64,000 nucleotides of DNA from Perognathus longimembris pacificus. Taxonomy: Eukaryota; Chordata; Mammalia; Rodentia; Heteromyidae. The notes beneath the pieces were generated by a model. That model ran no database searches, was not told where the DNA came from, and saw only the letters and a program-made list of their open reading frames with translations. The number at the start of each line of letters is the position of its first letter. Within the stretch, counting starts at the first letter, position 1. The stretch lies in assembly GCF_023159225.1 (NCBI RefSeq), contig NC_063172.1, positions 65,787,067 to 65,851,066 of the forward strand, given 5' to 3'. A program made the translations under genes and the position numbers. This document shows positions 31,132 to 42,303 of this stretch, one piece after another.

Positions 31132-32542
31132 TATTAAGACCCAATTTCACTTGCTGGTCTTCAGAAAATGGACAGCACAGATACCAAACATTTAATAAAA
31201 TTGGCACATTTTTAAAATAAAAACTCTACATACAGAATATAAAATATGAGGCTAGTTTTAGGCTTATATCCTCTAGAATTATGAGCGCATAGATGTGTGC
31301 ACTGTCTTGCTCCCTTTTTGTTTTATCATTCACCAGAAGTCCTTTGGAAGCATTTCAGGGGCCGGGTCCTCTGAGAATCACCGCTGGCCGGCCGGGCGGG
31401 AATGTTTCCACTCCAGCTTGGGCCGGGATCCGAGCTGCAGTTGGGGGTGGCGCCTTCTCCGTTCGCCATGGTGCCAGGCACACCGCAGGCGGCAGGGGGA
31501 CTGGAGGCCTTGGCTCTCAACCACTGGGATGTCATGAGAGCACGCGGTGCAACCACCTTTGGGGGGACTGAGTCGAGGTAAGGGGTCTTGCTAATAAGGA
31601 AAAGTTGTATTCTCACTGCAGTGTTAAAACTTTGGATGTTGTCTCAAATTATGCTTTGCTTCTGTTAGATTTTTTTTTTTGGTCAAGGGATTAAAAACCT
31701 GGACCCAAAGGAAAAAGCCCTCTAAGAATGTCTATTAATAAATGATTGTCCAGAGGGAGGACACATATTAGGTTCTTGGTAGCATTTACTGTTATCAACA
31801 TTCTTGTTTAATTTACTCTTCTTATGCTCTTTAAATAGCTGTCTAGAGGTTTCAACGCAACTTGTCACCTCCTGAGTACCATGCTTGTTGATCAGAGTCA
31901 TCCCCCCCCACCATTTTCCCTCCCCAATCCATCCCAGTCCCACAAAAATGGAGTGAGAATACTTAGAGTGCGATATTTACCTACCCTGTATCGTATTCCC
32001 TTCTTCTCACTTTGGTGGAATCTGTGAAGAGAAATCATGCTGAATTCAGTCTGCTATGCAGTATGAAGTGGAATTCTAACCACCAGTGACCATTAGTAAA
32101 AGTAGCACGTGGAGGAGTGACCAGCATGAGTTTTAGAATTCTTGAATCTTATCACTTCGGGTCAGGTCTTCTGGGGGAATGTCTCCTTTCAGTTTCGAGG
32201 CTGCTTTCTGTATCACACACATATTGCCCTGGGAAATAAAGCCTACCCGTTCACGCCCTTTACTTGGTGATAGGACAGCTCACAGGCTGACAAGACCTGC
32301 AAAATAGATTGCAACTTCTTCTGTCTTTATCCAGGTAATTTTTCCAAGTTAGGAAGTCGAAAGATTAATTTACTTTCCAGGATCTTCCTCTATTGGTTAG
32401 AAGCCTCATTATGTTTAGTAGGAAAAAAAAAACTTTATAACTCAATTGGCATATTTTCAGAGTTTTGTTGTTTAAAAGCTATTCATATTTTCCCTATTCT
32501 TGGGGTCCAATATACTTTTTTGTTTTGTTTTGTTTGTTTTGT
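31131..32542. other. Unique stretch with a small CpG-rich patch
   Basis: 31365-31580 is GC- and CpG-rich (GGCCGGCCGGGCGGGAATG) and ends in a good splice-donor-like GTCGAGGTAAGGGG near 31572. Several frames are open, but no protein family is recognisable. The rest is unassigned. Confidence 0.35.
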
Positions 32543-32763
32543 GACAGTCCTAGATCTTGAACTCAGGACCTGGGCACTGACCCTGAACTTTTATGCTCAA
32601 GACTAGCATTCTTCTACTGGAGCCACAGATTCAGACTTATTAGTGGTTAATTGGGGATAAAAAATCTCACACTTTCCTGCCCCAGACTGGCTTCCAACTG
32701 CGATCCTCAGATCTCAGCCTCCTGAGTGATTAGGATTATAGTCATAATCCACCAGCACCTGGC
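32543..32763 (-). mobile_element. Composite SINE
   Basis: On the minus strand: GCCAGGTGCTGGTGGATTAT, AGGAGGCTGAGATCTGAGGA, then a right monomer ending GAGTTCAAGATCTAGGACTG. Flanked on the left by a TTTTG-type tail. Confidence 0.85.
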
Positions 32764-32919
32764 TCTAAATACACTCTTTAAAATAATTTGTGTTGTCCTG
32801 GGAATCATAACTAGAACCTCATGCATACTAATCTGATATATTTAAAGACAGGAGGGGTGTAAACACTACTTGATTTCACTTTTTATGGGAATCCTCCCAT
32901 TATTTCTTTCCACATCTAG

Positions 32920-33015
32920 TTCTATGATAGGGAGCATCTTTTGAGGATAGAGATCATGTGGTCACTTTGTACAGCCTGGAATAGATTACTGAATTACTGA
33001 ATGATATTGTTCCAT
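32920..33015 (+). mobile_element. Possible L2/MIR 3' relic
   Basis: TTGAGGATAGAGATCATGTG and TTTGTACAGCCTGGAATAGA loosely follow 'GAGGGCAGGGACCGTGTC... TGTATCCCCAGTGCC'. Weak. Confidence 0.3.
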
Positions 33016-33132
33016 GTGCTAAAAGCTTCCCTATTTATTTTATTAGATGTACAATAGGGAACAAATACTGAAGATAGTAGGAGGTAAAAGGTTCAACAGA
33101 TGTGTCTATTTTGCTCAGGAATATAGTAAAAG

Positions 33133-33133
33133 T

Positions 33134-33165
<32 letters not shown>

Positions 33166-33167
33166 TC
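33133..33167. repeat. (GATA)n microsatellite
   Basis: About eight GATA units. Confidence 0.93.
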
Positions 33168-33675
33168 AACATACATACACAAACATACTTAAAACAAAAT
33201 GGAAGCCTGATCTTTTGTTCCTGTCTGTATTCAGGGAATCCATTATATTCTGGCTAAAATTACTTCTAATTCTCACATTAATATTCAGTGTACTAGCATG
33301 CTCATTCAGAGCCCGTGAAGAACAGCAAAAAATTTTACCTCATTTATTGCATTTGGTCCCATTTGAAACAAAAGAAGTGACATTCTGCTTTCTGGTTTTG
33401 AGTTCTCATATGTAAACAGATGTGGTATTTGTACTCTATTATTATAAATATTATTGTATTTTTATTACTGAGTTCACCGTCCAAATGGTCTTCGAGCACA
33501 GTGTAGATGTGTAATCCTGCATTCCTGAGTGCAAGAAGGTTGTGATGCATCTAAGGGAGAAGGTACATCCATGAGATAAGCGTAGTTCCGTCGTGGGGTA
33601 GAGTGGTGTGAGTTCAATGCTAACGAGTCGATAATGTAAGTCAAATAAGGTGATTTGAAAAAGAAGCACAAGTTG
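33168..33675. other. Unique-looking stretch
   Basis: No repeat recognised. Overlapping antisense frames at 33344-33671 show no domain. Confidence 0.35.
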
Positions 33676-33803
33676 GCAGGCAGTGGTTCACATCTATAAT
33701 CTTAACTACTCAAGAGGCTAAGATGTGGAAAATCATTGTTAGAAACCAGCCTTGACAGAAAAACTCGTGAGGGTCCATCTCCCAACTAACCAGTACAAGG
33801 AGG
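33676..33803 (+). mobile_element. Composite SINE left arm, 3'-truncated
   Basis: GGCAGGCAGTGGTTCACATC, TACTCAAGAGGCTAAGATG and GGGTCCATCTCCCAACTAAC. The right monomer is missing. Confidence 0.7.
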
Positions 33804-34669
33804 GTTGCAGCAGATTTACAGAACATAACTACAAACAACAAGAGCCAATCATCTGAGCCCTTCCGGTTGACTTAAAAAAAAATTGTATGCAGGCTCCAAA
33901 CGCACAAATTTCTGTCTTGAACCTGACAAATTACCTAGAGGTACTCACTAATCTTCATTAATGAACTGAACTGCCTGTTGATATCGTTACTTGGATGTAT
34001 AAAAAACACCAAGCTTGTCCTTCAAAATTCTTCCTTCCCATAAATCGGCGTTTCCCCAGAATTCCTAGGATCTTCAGTGTCTACCTCTAGTATCTCCTTG
34101 ATCAAACAAAACCATTCTGTTCCCAGTTCCTCTCTGCACTTCAGCATAGTCTGTGGGAAGTAAGTCTCGGAGCCACGGAGCTGATTGTCATTGCTCTAAG
34201 CACACTGGCTATGCTGGCAGCACACAGTGCCACGTGACTGAAGAATGGATCATTTAGGACATCAGACTATTATGGTGTGTGCCCAAAGGGAAAATGACTG
34301 GAAAAGGCCACAGTCTCAATTTATCCTTGGCCTTTTGTGACATCCTTGTAACACTTGACTCAATACATTTTTGTTCTCTTTGTGCCAAATAACACAACTG
34401 CACAGCCCAGAGTGCTAATTATCCCAATTTACATGAGCTTTTTCATTAGGATCTTCAGACAATGGTAGATCTTGTGTCTGAGTCCTAATGTCATCCATTT
34501 GCTAGGCTTACATCTTCCTATCTCATCTGGATGAAATAAAACAAACCTTGCCTTCCTGTTTCCATCTGGCTCGCTCCTCCATGATACCCAGGTGGCATCA
34601 ATTCTTCCTGGAACTAAGGAAGGAGGGGGGATCTTGGCTTATTCAGCTGTTTCAGACCAGAGGATCTGA
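33804..34669. other. Unique stretch with candidate conserved block
   Basis: 34195-34460 (CACACTGGCTATGCTGGCAG, CATTTAGGACATCAGACTAT, GCTAATTATCCCAATTTACA) is repeat-free and reads like a conserved noncoding element. No coding signal. Confidence 0.3.
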
Positions 34670-35020
34670 AGATTCATTCACTCACCCAATATATATTTAT
34701 GAAATGTCTACCAAGTGTCAGGCTTCGTGCTGTAAGGAAATAAAGGTGATTCAGATCGAAGAGGGCAACTGTCTACGGTGGGGGTGAGACATGCCTGTGA
34801 ATAAACACTGTGATACCGGCAGCCACTGCGACACCATTGGCGGAGGGAGAGGGCCTCCACAGAGAGGTCAAGACAGGGAGTTGCGGAGTACCAGCTGCTG
34901 GCGTGTGACAAAGTCTCACAGAGAAGATGCATTTGAGAAGAAGTCGGGTTTGGACCTTGGAGAAGGAAGGAAGGCCACTGAAGCTGCGCTGCAGGTGTGG
35001 GCAAAGGAGCAGCGGTAGGA
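34670..35020 (+). mobile_element. L2 relic
   Basis: CATTCACTCACCCAATATAT, GAAATGTCTACCAAGTGTCA, GCTTCGTGCTGTAAGGAAAT and, further on, GAAGATGCATTTGAGAAG follow the remembered L2 3' order. The 188-aa antisense frame at 34708-35274 lies over it. Confidence 0.55.
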
Positions 35021-35084
35021 CGGGTCACTAGAACATACCACACTCCTGACAGGCCTGATGATTTATTTAGCTTAGTACTCGGAG

Positions 35085-35200
35085 TCAAAGCCATAAGGCA
35101 AGCCTGGCCTTTGCTGCCCTTTGGTCCTGTACACTTAGTGTCTTTCTGTAGGATAGGTAAGATCATTACTGTTCCAACTTGCATACCACTGTGCAGATAA
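35085..35200 (+). mobile_element. MIR relic
   Basis: TACACTTAGTGTCTTTCTGT and AGGATAGGTAAGATCATTAC resemble the MIR core 'CTCAGTTTCCTCATCTGTAAAATGG'. Short and diverged. Confidence 0.4.
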
Positions 35201-35944
35201 AATAGCACAAGTGCAAGAGCAGGCTTATAAGTAAACTCATGACTCTTTCTTGAGACTCTTCCCCCACTTGCCATTCACTCCTACCTTCTGATTTCTTCCC
35301 ACAGCTTTCTTCACCTTTTATTTAATATTCCACTGTCTTCCAAGAGAAAAATAACACCAAGAGGCTCATTAAATAGTCCCCCTCACTTCTGCCGAGGCTG
35401 AACGTAGGCGGCATTGTTTCCCTTTTGAATACGGCTCCGGATTGACACCCTAGGTAACGCTGTCCACAGAACTGTACTTGGATTTCTAAGCTTCAGTGAG
35501 AAGCATATGCGTTCTGAATGCTGGCACATTGGAGTTGGTGTTTTTAGCTCTTCTTGCAAGGCCACTTCTTCACGTTAAACATGTAGATGCTCAAAAGTCA
35601 AAGACATGAAGATCCTCCAACTCTTCCTTCTGATGATCAAGTCAGGATTTCCTGTAACTCTAAGTTACACATAATAAATGATTGTATGTATATAATGGAA
35701 TTTCCTTCTAATCTAAGCCTAGCGCCATAGTAGAACTGAAACATTTATGCACACAGAAATAATTATATGTTGATCCTGATCATTTTGAAATTATGTCAAA
35801 AGAAATATGTCTCCTTGGGTCAAAAAGATAGACATAGAAAAAAGGAATTCACAAGAGCCTGGCCTATGCTTTCAATTGCTGTACTCCTATCAATTAATAC
35901 CACGCATGATATGCTACTAAGTATTCACCGAGCAAATGGAAGAA
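35201..35944. other. Unique-looking stretch
   Basis: No named repeat, no exon-like frame. Confidence 0.35.
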
Positions 35945-35995
35945 TATATATATGCATATATATGTATATACCTATGTATATACATATATATATAT
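35945..35995. repeat. TA-rich alternating repeat
   Basis: TATATATATGCATATATATG-type alternating sequence at the tail end of the next SINE. Confidence 0.85.
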
Positions 35996-36220
35996 GTCAG
36001 TCATGGGGCTTGAACTCGGGGCCTGGGTGCTTTCCCTGAGACCTTTTGCTCAGGCTAGCACTCTACCACTTTAAGCCACAGTTCCACTTCCGGTTTTGTG
36101 GTGGTTAATTACAGATAAGAATCTCACAAATTTCCTGCCTGGACTGGCTTTGAACCATGATCCTCACATCTCAGCCTTCTAAGTAGCTAGTATTAAAGTT
36201 GTGAGCCACTAGCACCCTGC
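35996..36220 (-). mobile_element. Composite SINE
   Basis: On the minus strand: GGGTGCTAGTGGCTCACAAC, then CTGAGATGTGAGGATCATGG and a right monomer ending GAGTTCAAGCCCCATGACTG. The tail is TA-rich. Confidence 0.86.
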
Positions 36221-36674
36221 ATTAAACACAACTCTAATCCTGCCTCTAGCCCTAAATTCCTTCACAAACTGGGCCTTTTATTTGGGCACCTTAAATTCAA
36301 TAGATGTTCGTCCAACCCCATCACCATCCTTACAACATCCTCTTCCTGTGATTTTTCTGCTCCAGTAAAGGATGCCACCATTGTCTGCACTTGGTTCCTT
36401 ATTTCGTGCTCGGTACTTGTACTGGTGGGAAGCGGCCAGTAGAGAGAAGTAGACAGAAGACAGAGCACAGAGAAGGAGTCTCAGGCCTCCCTGTCCGTGT
36501 GGGCACTGGAAGGGCGCTGGCCCGTGCCATACAGCAAGTGGGACCGGCTGCTGGGGACACAAGGATACTGGGTTATACACACAGGAATGCACAGGAAAGT
36601 ACACTCAATGACCACAAATCCCAATCCTCATAGTTAAATGTTTGAGAGTAACATTAAAGGAAAATACATTAGGA
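36221..36674. other. Unique-looking stretch
   Basis: Open on both strands (108 aa minus, 80 aa plus) without domains. Confidence 0.35.
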
Positions 36675-37035
36675 CAATTTGCGACGGCATACACCTATCA
36701 CCGTACCTACTTGGAAGGGGAAGCTCGGTAGGATCACAGCTTGAAACCAGCCCAGGAAAAAAGTCAGGAAAGCTCCATCTCCGCCAACATCAGGAATGGT
36801 AGGTCGTGGCTACAAACCTAGCTGTGCATGACGTGTAGGTAGGAGAATCATAGTCGGAGGCGAGTCCTGATGGAAATTCAAGACCCTGTTCAGAAAATAA
36901 CTGAAACAAAGAAGGGTGGGGGCGGGGTTCATTCAGTAGCATGCCTGCCTAGCGGGGTTCATTCAGTAGCATGCCTGCCTAACCCAGCAAGCACAGGTTC
37001 TGAGCTCGGCCCGCACAAAGGAAGAAAGGAAAAAG
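36675..37035 (+). mobile_element. Multi-monomer 7SL-derived SINE with duplicated tRNA-like part
   Basis: Two B1-like monomers, 36675-36790 (TACACCTATCACCGTACCTA) and 36791-36900 (CTACAAACCTAGCTGTGCAT), then a tRNA-like tail (GGCGGGGTTCATTCAGTAGC). A perfect 30-bp unit is repeated at 36922-36951 and 36952-36981. Confidence 0.55.
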
Positions 37036-37385
37036 AAATACTAAATTTTTTGTCATTGTTTACCTATCCAGCCCTCTCAAAAAAGGTATATTCCCTATGA
37101 AAAGGCAAAAGCAGTAAACATTGTGTAATCTACAAACACACACACAAGAACATCAAAATATAAATATTAATATTTTGATAATTAGGTTACAAATAATTTT
37201 TGTTGCATTTGTAAATTTTCTACAGTGATCATGCATACTTTTTGAAATAAAAAAATAGAGCTAAGAATAGCATTGCATGCTTGTAATAGCACTTGAGAGA
37301 GGGAGACAGAGAATTTCAAGTTCAAGGCCAGAGGCAGAGAGAGGGGGGCGGGGAGGGAAGGAAATGAAAAGAAAAAATTAAAAGA
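37036..37385. other. Unique-looking AT-rich stretch
   Basis: No repeat assigned with confidence. 37255-37350 (GCATTGCATGCTTGTAATAG, CAAGTTCAAGGCCAGAG) may be a B1-like scrap. Confidence 0.3.
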
Positions 37386-37540
37386 TCCAGGCACCAGTGG
37401 CTATGCCTATAATCGTACCTAGAGAGGCAAAGACTTGGGGAATTGAGGTTTGAAGTCAGCCTGGCAGAAAAAAAAAAAAAATTGCTCTAAGAGTCCATCT
37501 CCAATTAACCATTAAAATGCCAGGCTAAGCCTGCACACAA
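37386..37540 (+). mobile_element. Composite SINE left arm, truncated
   Basis: CCAGGCACCAGTGGCTATGC, TTTGAAGTCAGCCTGGCAG, an internal A14 and GTCCATCTCCAATTAACCAT. The right monomer is lost. Confidence 0.75.
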
Positions 37541-37848
37541 AAGGAAAGGGGAAAGACTGGCTGGAGGCCTTGCTCTCTTTGCTTTGCCTGATCTTGCCTT
37601 CGGAAGGCCTGGTGCCAGGGTGAATGTCTGTGTGCAGGCATGGATCTGTGCGTGATCATAAATTACTAGGTGAGAACTGCCAGGTCATCTGAACCCTTCC
37701 CGAAAGGGCGCTTCTGAAAACTGCTCATAAGAACGGACACTTCGGCTTTGAAAAACTACTCACCCTTGGCTGAAGAAGTCATGTTCCCCCTCCCTTGTCA
37801 TTTCCATCATGCCCACCATGTGTTAAGGACATAATCAAGAATTACGCA

Positions 37849-37960
37849 GGCAAGTGGAGCTGTGGCTCGTGTGGGAGAATGCCAGCCTTGAGCAAAAAAG
37901 CCAGATGAGAGCATGAGGTCCTGAAATCAAGCCCCAATACCAGCACAAAATAGAAGGGAC
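37849..37960 (+). mobile_element. SINE right-monomer copy
   Basis: GCAAGTGGAGCTGTGGCTCG, AGCCTTGAGCAAAAAAGCCA, then GAAATCAAGCCCCAATACC. Confidence 0.72.
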
Positions 37961-37974
37961 GCAGGTGAGTGTCT

Positions 37975-38410
37975 CTGACCAGGCACCAGAGGTTCATGCT
38001 TATAACCTCAGGAGAATGAGATAAGAGGATCATGAGGGCTGGGGATATAGCCTAGTGGCAAGAGTGCCTGCCTCGGATACACGAGGCCCTAGGTTCGATT
38101 CCCCAGCACCACATATACAGAAAACGGCCAGAAGCGGCGCTGTGGCTCAAGTGGCAGAGTGCTAGCCTTGAGCGGGAAGAAGCCAGGGACAGTGCTCAGG
38201 CCCTGAGTCCAAGGCCCAGGACTGGCCAAAAAAAAAAAAAAAAAAAAGAGGATCATGATTCGAAGCCAGCCTGGTCGGAAAAGTCCATGAGACTCATCTC
38301 CAATTCTCCAGCAAAACGCCACAAGTGGTAGAGCATTAGCCTGGGGCACGAAAGCCCAGGGACCGCATTTGGGCCCTGGGTTCAAGCCCCAAGATTGGAA
38401 CCAAAACAAA
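37975..38410 (+). mobile_element. Composite SINE split by IDL-Geo
   Basis: Left part 37975-38035 (GACCAGGCACCAGAGGTTCA). Right part 38259-38410 (CGAAGCCAGCCTGGTCGGAA to GGGTTCAAGCCCCAAGATTG). Confidence 0.88.
38036..38245 (+). mobile_element. IDL-Geo SINE, young, nested
   Basis: Near-identical to 11024-11237: GGGCTGGGGATATAGCCTAG, AGGTTCGATTCCCCAGCACC, CGGCCAGAAGCGGCGCTGTG, then poly-A of about 20. TSD AAGAGGATCATGA at 38023-38035 and 38246-38258. Confidence 0.95.
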
Positions 38411-38594
38411 AAACAAAAAGAAAACGGAATTAACAAAATATGTTTGAATACATGAACTGAATCCTAATATCCAGATCCTATTCAAATGTATCCTTACGGC
38501 CTTTCCTTCGCTCTCCAAAATCCTAGGTGAAGCCAAATTTTTAAAAACTAGTATGCTCAAACTCAGAACTACTACAAGACCTTTTTTTCTTCTT

Positions 38595-38690
38595 CTTTTA
38601 AAGACAGAGTTCCACCATGGTGCCAGGCCCCTGACCATCCTGCCTTAGCCTCTCAAGTGTGGGAATTATAGGTGTGTCTCATCCCACGTG
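38595..38690 (-). mobile_element. Short B1/Alu-like fragment
   Basis: GACAGAGTTCCACCATGGTG, TGCCTTAGCCTCTCAAGTGT and GGGAATTATAGGTGTGTCTC are the antisense of a 7SL-derived arm. Confidence 0.6.
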
Positions 38691-39167
38691 GAACAAGTAT
38701 TTTCTTTACAGACTACTTTCCTGAGGGCTGGGGGAAGGGTAGTTGAGCTGGGATCCATCCCCACTACAGCATAAAAAATACTTTAGCTGAAAAAGAATCA
38801 TCACCCACACATATACTTCAGCTTTCAATTTTAGAAAACCTATTAGGTGTTGAATATATATATATATGCACACATACATATAAATACATACATACACGTG
38901 TGTAAGGGTGTCTCATCTGATTCTATGAGGAAAATTCTGTTACCTTAATTTTTGGTAGTAGTTAATAATTTTAATATACTGTTTATGTTTTAATAATGCT
39001 TAAAGGTACATAAGATGTCTATTTGCATGGCCTTTTTACACTCAAAATTATTACTAAATTCAAGGAGGTGTAGGTGGTTGGAGGAGAATTTATCCTTTAC
39101 ATATTTAGCCAATATGACTAAGCCAGTTATCCATCTTTATGAAACCTTTTAAAAACAATGCATCTTG
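38691..39167. other. AT-rich stretch
   Basis: A TA/CATA-rich run near 38853-38896 is present; no gene or named repeat. Confidence 0.35.
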
Positions 39168-39625
39168 CCAGGCAGTGGTGATAAGATACATTGTAATCCT
39201 AGCTACTCAGGAGGCTGAGATCTGAGGATTATGGTTCAAAGCCAGCCCCAGCAGGGAAGTCTGTGAGGCTCCTATCTACAATAAACTACAAAAAAAAAAA
39301 AAAAAAGCCAGCATGAAGTTGTGGCTCAAGTGGTGGAGCACTAGCCTTGGGCAAAAGAAAATCAATGACATGGGCTGGGGATATGGCCTAGTGGCAAGAG
39401 TGTTTGCCTCGTATACATGAGGCCCTGGGTTCAATTCCCCAGCACCACATATACAGAAAACGACCAGAAGTGGCGCTGTGGCTCAAGTGGCAGAGTGCTA
39501 GCCTTGAGCGGGAAGAAGCCAGGGACAGTGCTCAGGCCCTGAATCCAAGCCCCAGGACTGGCAAAAAAAAAAAAAAATCAATGACAGGGCCCAGGTCCTG
39601 AGTTCAAGGCCCAGGAAAGGCACCC
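39168..39625 (+). mobile_element. Composite SINE split by IDL-Geo
   Basis: Left part 39168-39370 (GCCAGGCAGTGGTGATAAGA, internal A17). Right part from 39586 (GGGCCCAGGTCCTGAGTTCA). Confidence 0.88.
39371..39572 (+). mobile_element. IDL-Geo SINE, young, nested
   Basis: GGGCTGGGGATATGGCCTAG, GGTTCAATTCCCCAGCACC, CCAGAAGTGGCGCTGTGGCT and poly-A. TSD AAAATCAATGACA at 39358-39370 and 39573-39585. Confidence 0.95.
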
Positions 39626-39809
39626 AAAATAAAAAGTATCTCCACAAATAATATGACTGCTTAAACATTATTTGTCAAATCATGTCTTGAGTAGTTCACT
39701 GCGTATCAGGCATTATGTATACGCTACTTTATTCAGTAACATATTTGTTTAGTAACCGCTAAGTGCCCAGTGCAATGACAGGCAATAGAGCAGTGACAAA
39801 AACAGACAA

Positions 39810-40028
39810 AAGCTAATCTTCTATGGCTCACCCCTGTAATCCTAGGCTGAGATAGGAGAATTGCAGTTCAAAGCCAGCTGAGGCAGGGAACTCCACAAGA
39901 CTCATCTCCAATTACCCAACAGAAAATCCAGCAGCGAATCTGTGGCTCACACGGTAAAGTGCTAATCTTGTGTCAAAGTCAGGCAGAGCAGAGCCCAAGC
40001 CCTGAGTTCCAGCTCCAGGACTAGCACA
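39810..40028 (+). mobile_element. Composite SINE
   Basis: ATGGCTCACCCCTGTAATCC, GCAGTTCAAAGCCAGCTGAG, then GTGGCTCACACGGTAAAGTG and CCCTGAGTTCCAGCTCCAGG. Internal deletion in the left arm. Confidence 0.8.
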
Positions 40029-41988
40029 GAAGAACCCAACAATGCATATTGTGAAACACTTCCTGCAACTCTCACTGATCAGTAGCAAATATATCCACCA
40101 CCACAGTTTTTATTAAAATTCCTAAATCTAGGTATTTCTAGAATGTACAAAACAAGCCTACAGAGTGAAATGTTTGGCGTTCATTCATGACAAGCAAGTA
40201 AATATGATGAAGGGAGCCGTTGTTGTTGCTACAGACAATCTGATCGAAAGTAAAACTGCCTGAGGAATTTTTCCTTTGCTACAGGAACAACAAAATCTAC
40301 ATAGTAAATAAATGTATTGCAAATATTAAGAAACAGCGTTTTTGTAATAGTGATACTACAAATTAAAATAAAGGTGTTGTTAAAAGAAAAACAAGCAACA
40401 AAAAATAACAGATAAAAATCCCTGATCACGGAGATTCCATTAAGCAAAGCAGACAGTTATGAAGATAAAGAAGCAAACTGCCAAGCCAACAAAATTATAG
40501 AAGGTGCCATAAAAGAAAAAATAAAGCAGGAAAGGCAAAGAGGACTTATTCTCACTCATCCTAACAGTAAGTAGATGCGGCAGAAATTATCTTAGTTCTA
40601 GAAAAAAATTCTTAGGGCAGAAGTTACCTGTTCAATTTCCTGGGGCCTAAGTAGCTGAGCAACGCATCCAGAGGGCCTTTGAAGGCTCGGGGACCTCAGC
40701 CCACATGGTCTCTACGCGCCTCACACCAAGCTGTACAATGAACACCTCATCTGCTCTTAGGCCTTATTTAAAGAGCCCTGAGTACCAAACCAATGCAGCA
40801 GCACCCTCCATCACCCCAGCTCTGCTCCGTAGAGACCATCGCCCCAGATACCGCAGCTCGCACAAGAGAGCCCCGGCGGAGCTAGTGCAGGGTTTGCAGT
40901 AGGCAAATACAAACGAATTGTCCTTCACCCCCCCCCCCAAAAGAAAGCTGTGGTAGACAGGTGCTATTCCCAGCAGGAACACCGAGAGCCTTTCGGAGGG
41001 CAGAGAGACAGTTCTTGCCCTGCGTCGTGGAGATAACCATAGCTGCACTAGATGCCATCCCACCTCTCTGGTTTCTGAAGCTAAGGGAGATGGTGGCTCC
41101 CAATGAGCAAGGGGGGGGTCCCCAAGTCTAAAGTACCTGCTATTCCTCAACAGTGTCAGGGGCCCTATCCCACACAGCACCACCCTCCAGTGATTCATAA
41201 GATTCAAGGCCATTTTGCTTTAGGAAGCTTTCATTGGAAAACGAGACAAGTAGCTCCAGTGCTGTCAGCATAGCATCACAGGATAAGAAGCCATCTATTT
41301 AAATAGCTCTGAAATATTCACAAGGAGCGCTGTCCTGTCTTCGTCTCGTTTCTGTCTCTGTCGTAACAGTGGACGGGCCCAGGCCACGCCACGCCACGCC
41401 ACGTCAGCAGAGGTGGACGGTGCCCGGCGCCCTCCCGCCCAGCCCCACGCGTGCACCTGCTCCCCCCCGCAGGGCGGTGACGCAGCAGAGGAGCTCGCTG
41501 TGGCATCTCAAGCAGCCAGAGGACAAAATGCCCTGGAGAGCGACAGACACAGGAAACTGACTGAAGAGAAACTCGGATACACTGTTAGCATCTCCGTGCT
41601 TGCCGTTTTTGAATTGCATAAAATTTAAAATAGGGATTCTCTTTTGACCTAGACGTTTTACCCCAGCACCACCAATACACAGGAAAGGACTAGATATACT
41701 TTCTAGGCTGCAAAGTAAAACTGCATCAGTAGAGGAAAATTTTGGTGAATCATGATTCACCTACAGTGATATTTGTTGTTCACGGAGTAAAAGAAGATGA
41801 TACGTGTGTCTCAACAAGAAAAAGGTCCACAAAATTATACTACTAGGCAAAAGATAGGATGCAAGAAAACAAATATAGTATGATGCCACTTACAAAATAT
41901 AGAGATACATAATTATGTTTGCACTTAAAACACTAGAAAGACCTATACCAACTGCTGACACTTCTGGAGAACAGCTGGGCAAAGCAGC
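40029..41988. other. Unique-looking stretch with a GC-rich patch
   Basis: No interspersed repeat seen for about 1.9 kb. C11 at 40928-40938; a (GCCAC)4 mini-array at 41383-41402 sits in a GC-rich patch (41370-41480). The 149-aa minus frame at 40764-41213 has no recognised domain. Confidence 0.4.
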
Positions 41989-41999
41989 CCTTTACTTTC

Positions 42000-42045
42000 T
42001 TTTTTTTTTTCTTATTTATTGTCAAAGTGATGTACAGAGACATTA
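42000..42045 (-). mobile_element. 46-bp L1 3'-terminal micro-insertion
   Basis: Poly-T then ATTTATTGTCAAAGTGATGT and ACAGAG, the antisense L1 terminus. TSD CCTTTACTTTC at 41989-41999 and 42046-42056. Confidence 0.78.
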
Positions 42046-42087
42046 CCTTTACTTTCACTGCAATTACTTCTTTAATGGAACTTTTGT

Positions 42088-42303
42088 TTCTTGGTCCTGG
42101 GGCTTGAACTCAGGGCCTAGGTGCTGTCCCTGAGTCTTTGTGCTCAAGGTTAGTGCTCTACCACTTGAGCCCTGTCTCCGTTTCCAGCTTTTTAGCTAAG
42201 AGTGTGATAAACTTTCTTGCCCAGACTGGCTTCAAACGGTGGTCCTCAGATCTCAGCCACCTGCATAGCTAGGATTACAGGCGAGAGCCACCAGCACCTG
42301 ACC
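42088..42303 (-). mobile_element. Composite SINE
   Basis: On the minus strand: GTCAGGTGCTGGTGGCTCTC, TAATCCTAGCTATGCAGG, then a right monomer ending GAGTTCAAGCCCCAGGACC. Confidence 0.87.

Noticed and set aside
34708..35274. 188-aa minus-strand frame
   Set aside because: Lies antisense over L2 and MIR relics. No domain, and both strands are open only by composition.
40764..41213. 149-aa minus-strand frame
   Set aside because: No domain recognised and no convincing splice sites or start; I cannot support a gene.
41369..41560. GC-rich patch with an acceptor-like CCCCCCCGCAG
   Set aside because: No matching donor or recognisable peptide; could be chance in GC-rich DNA.
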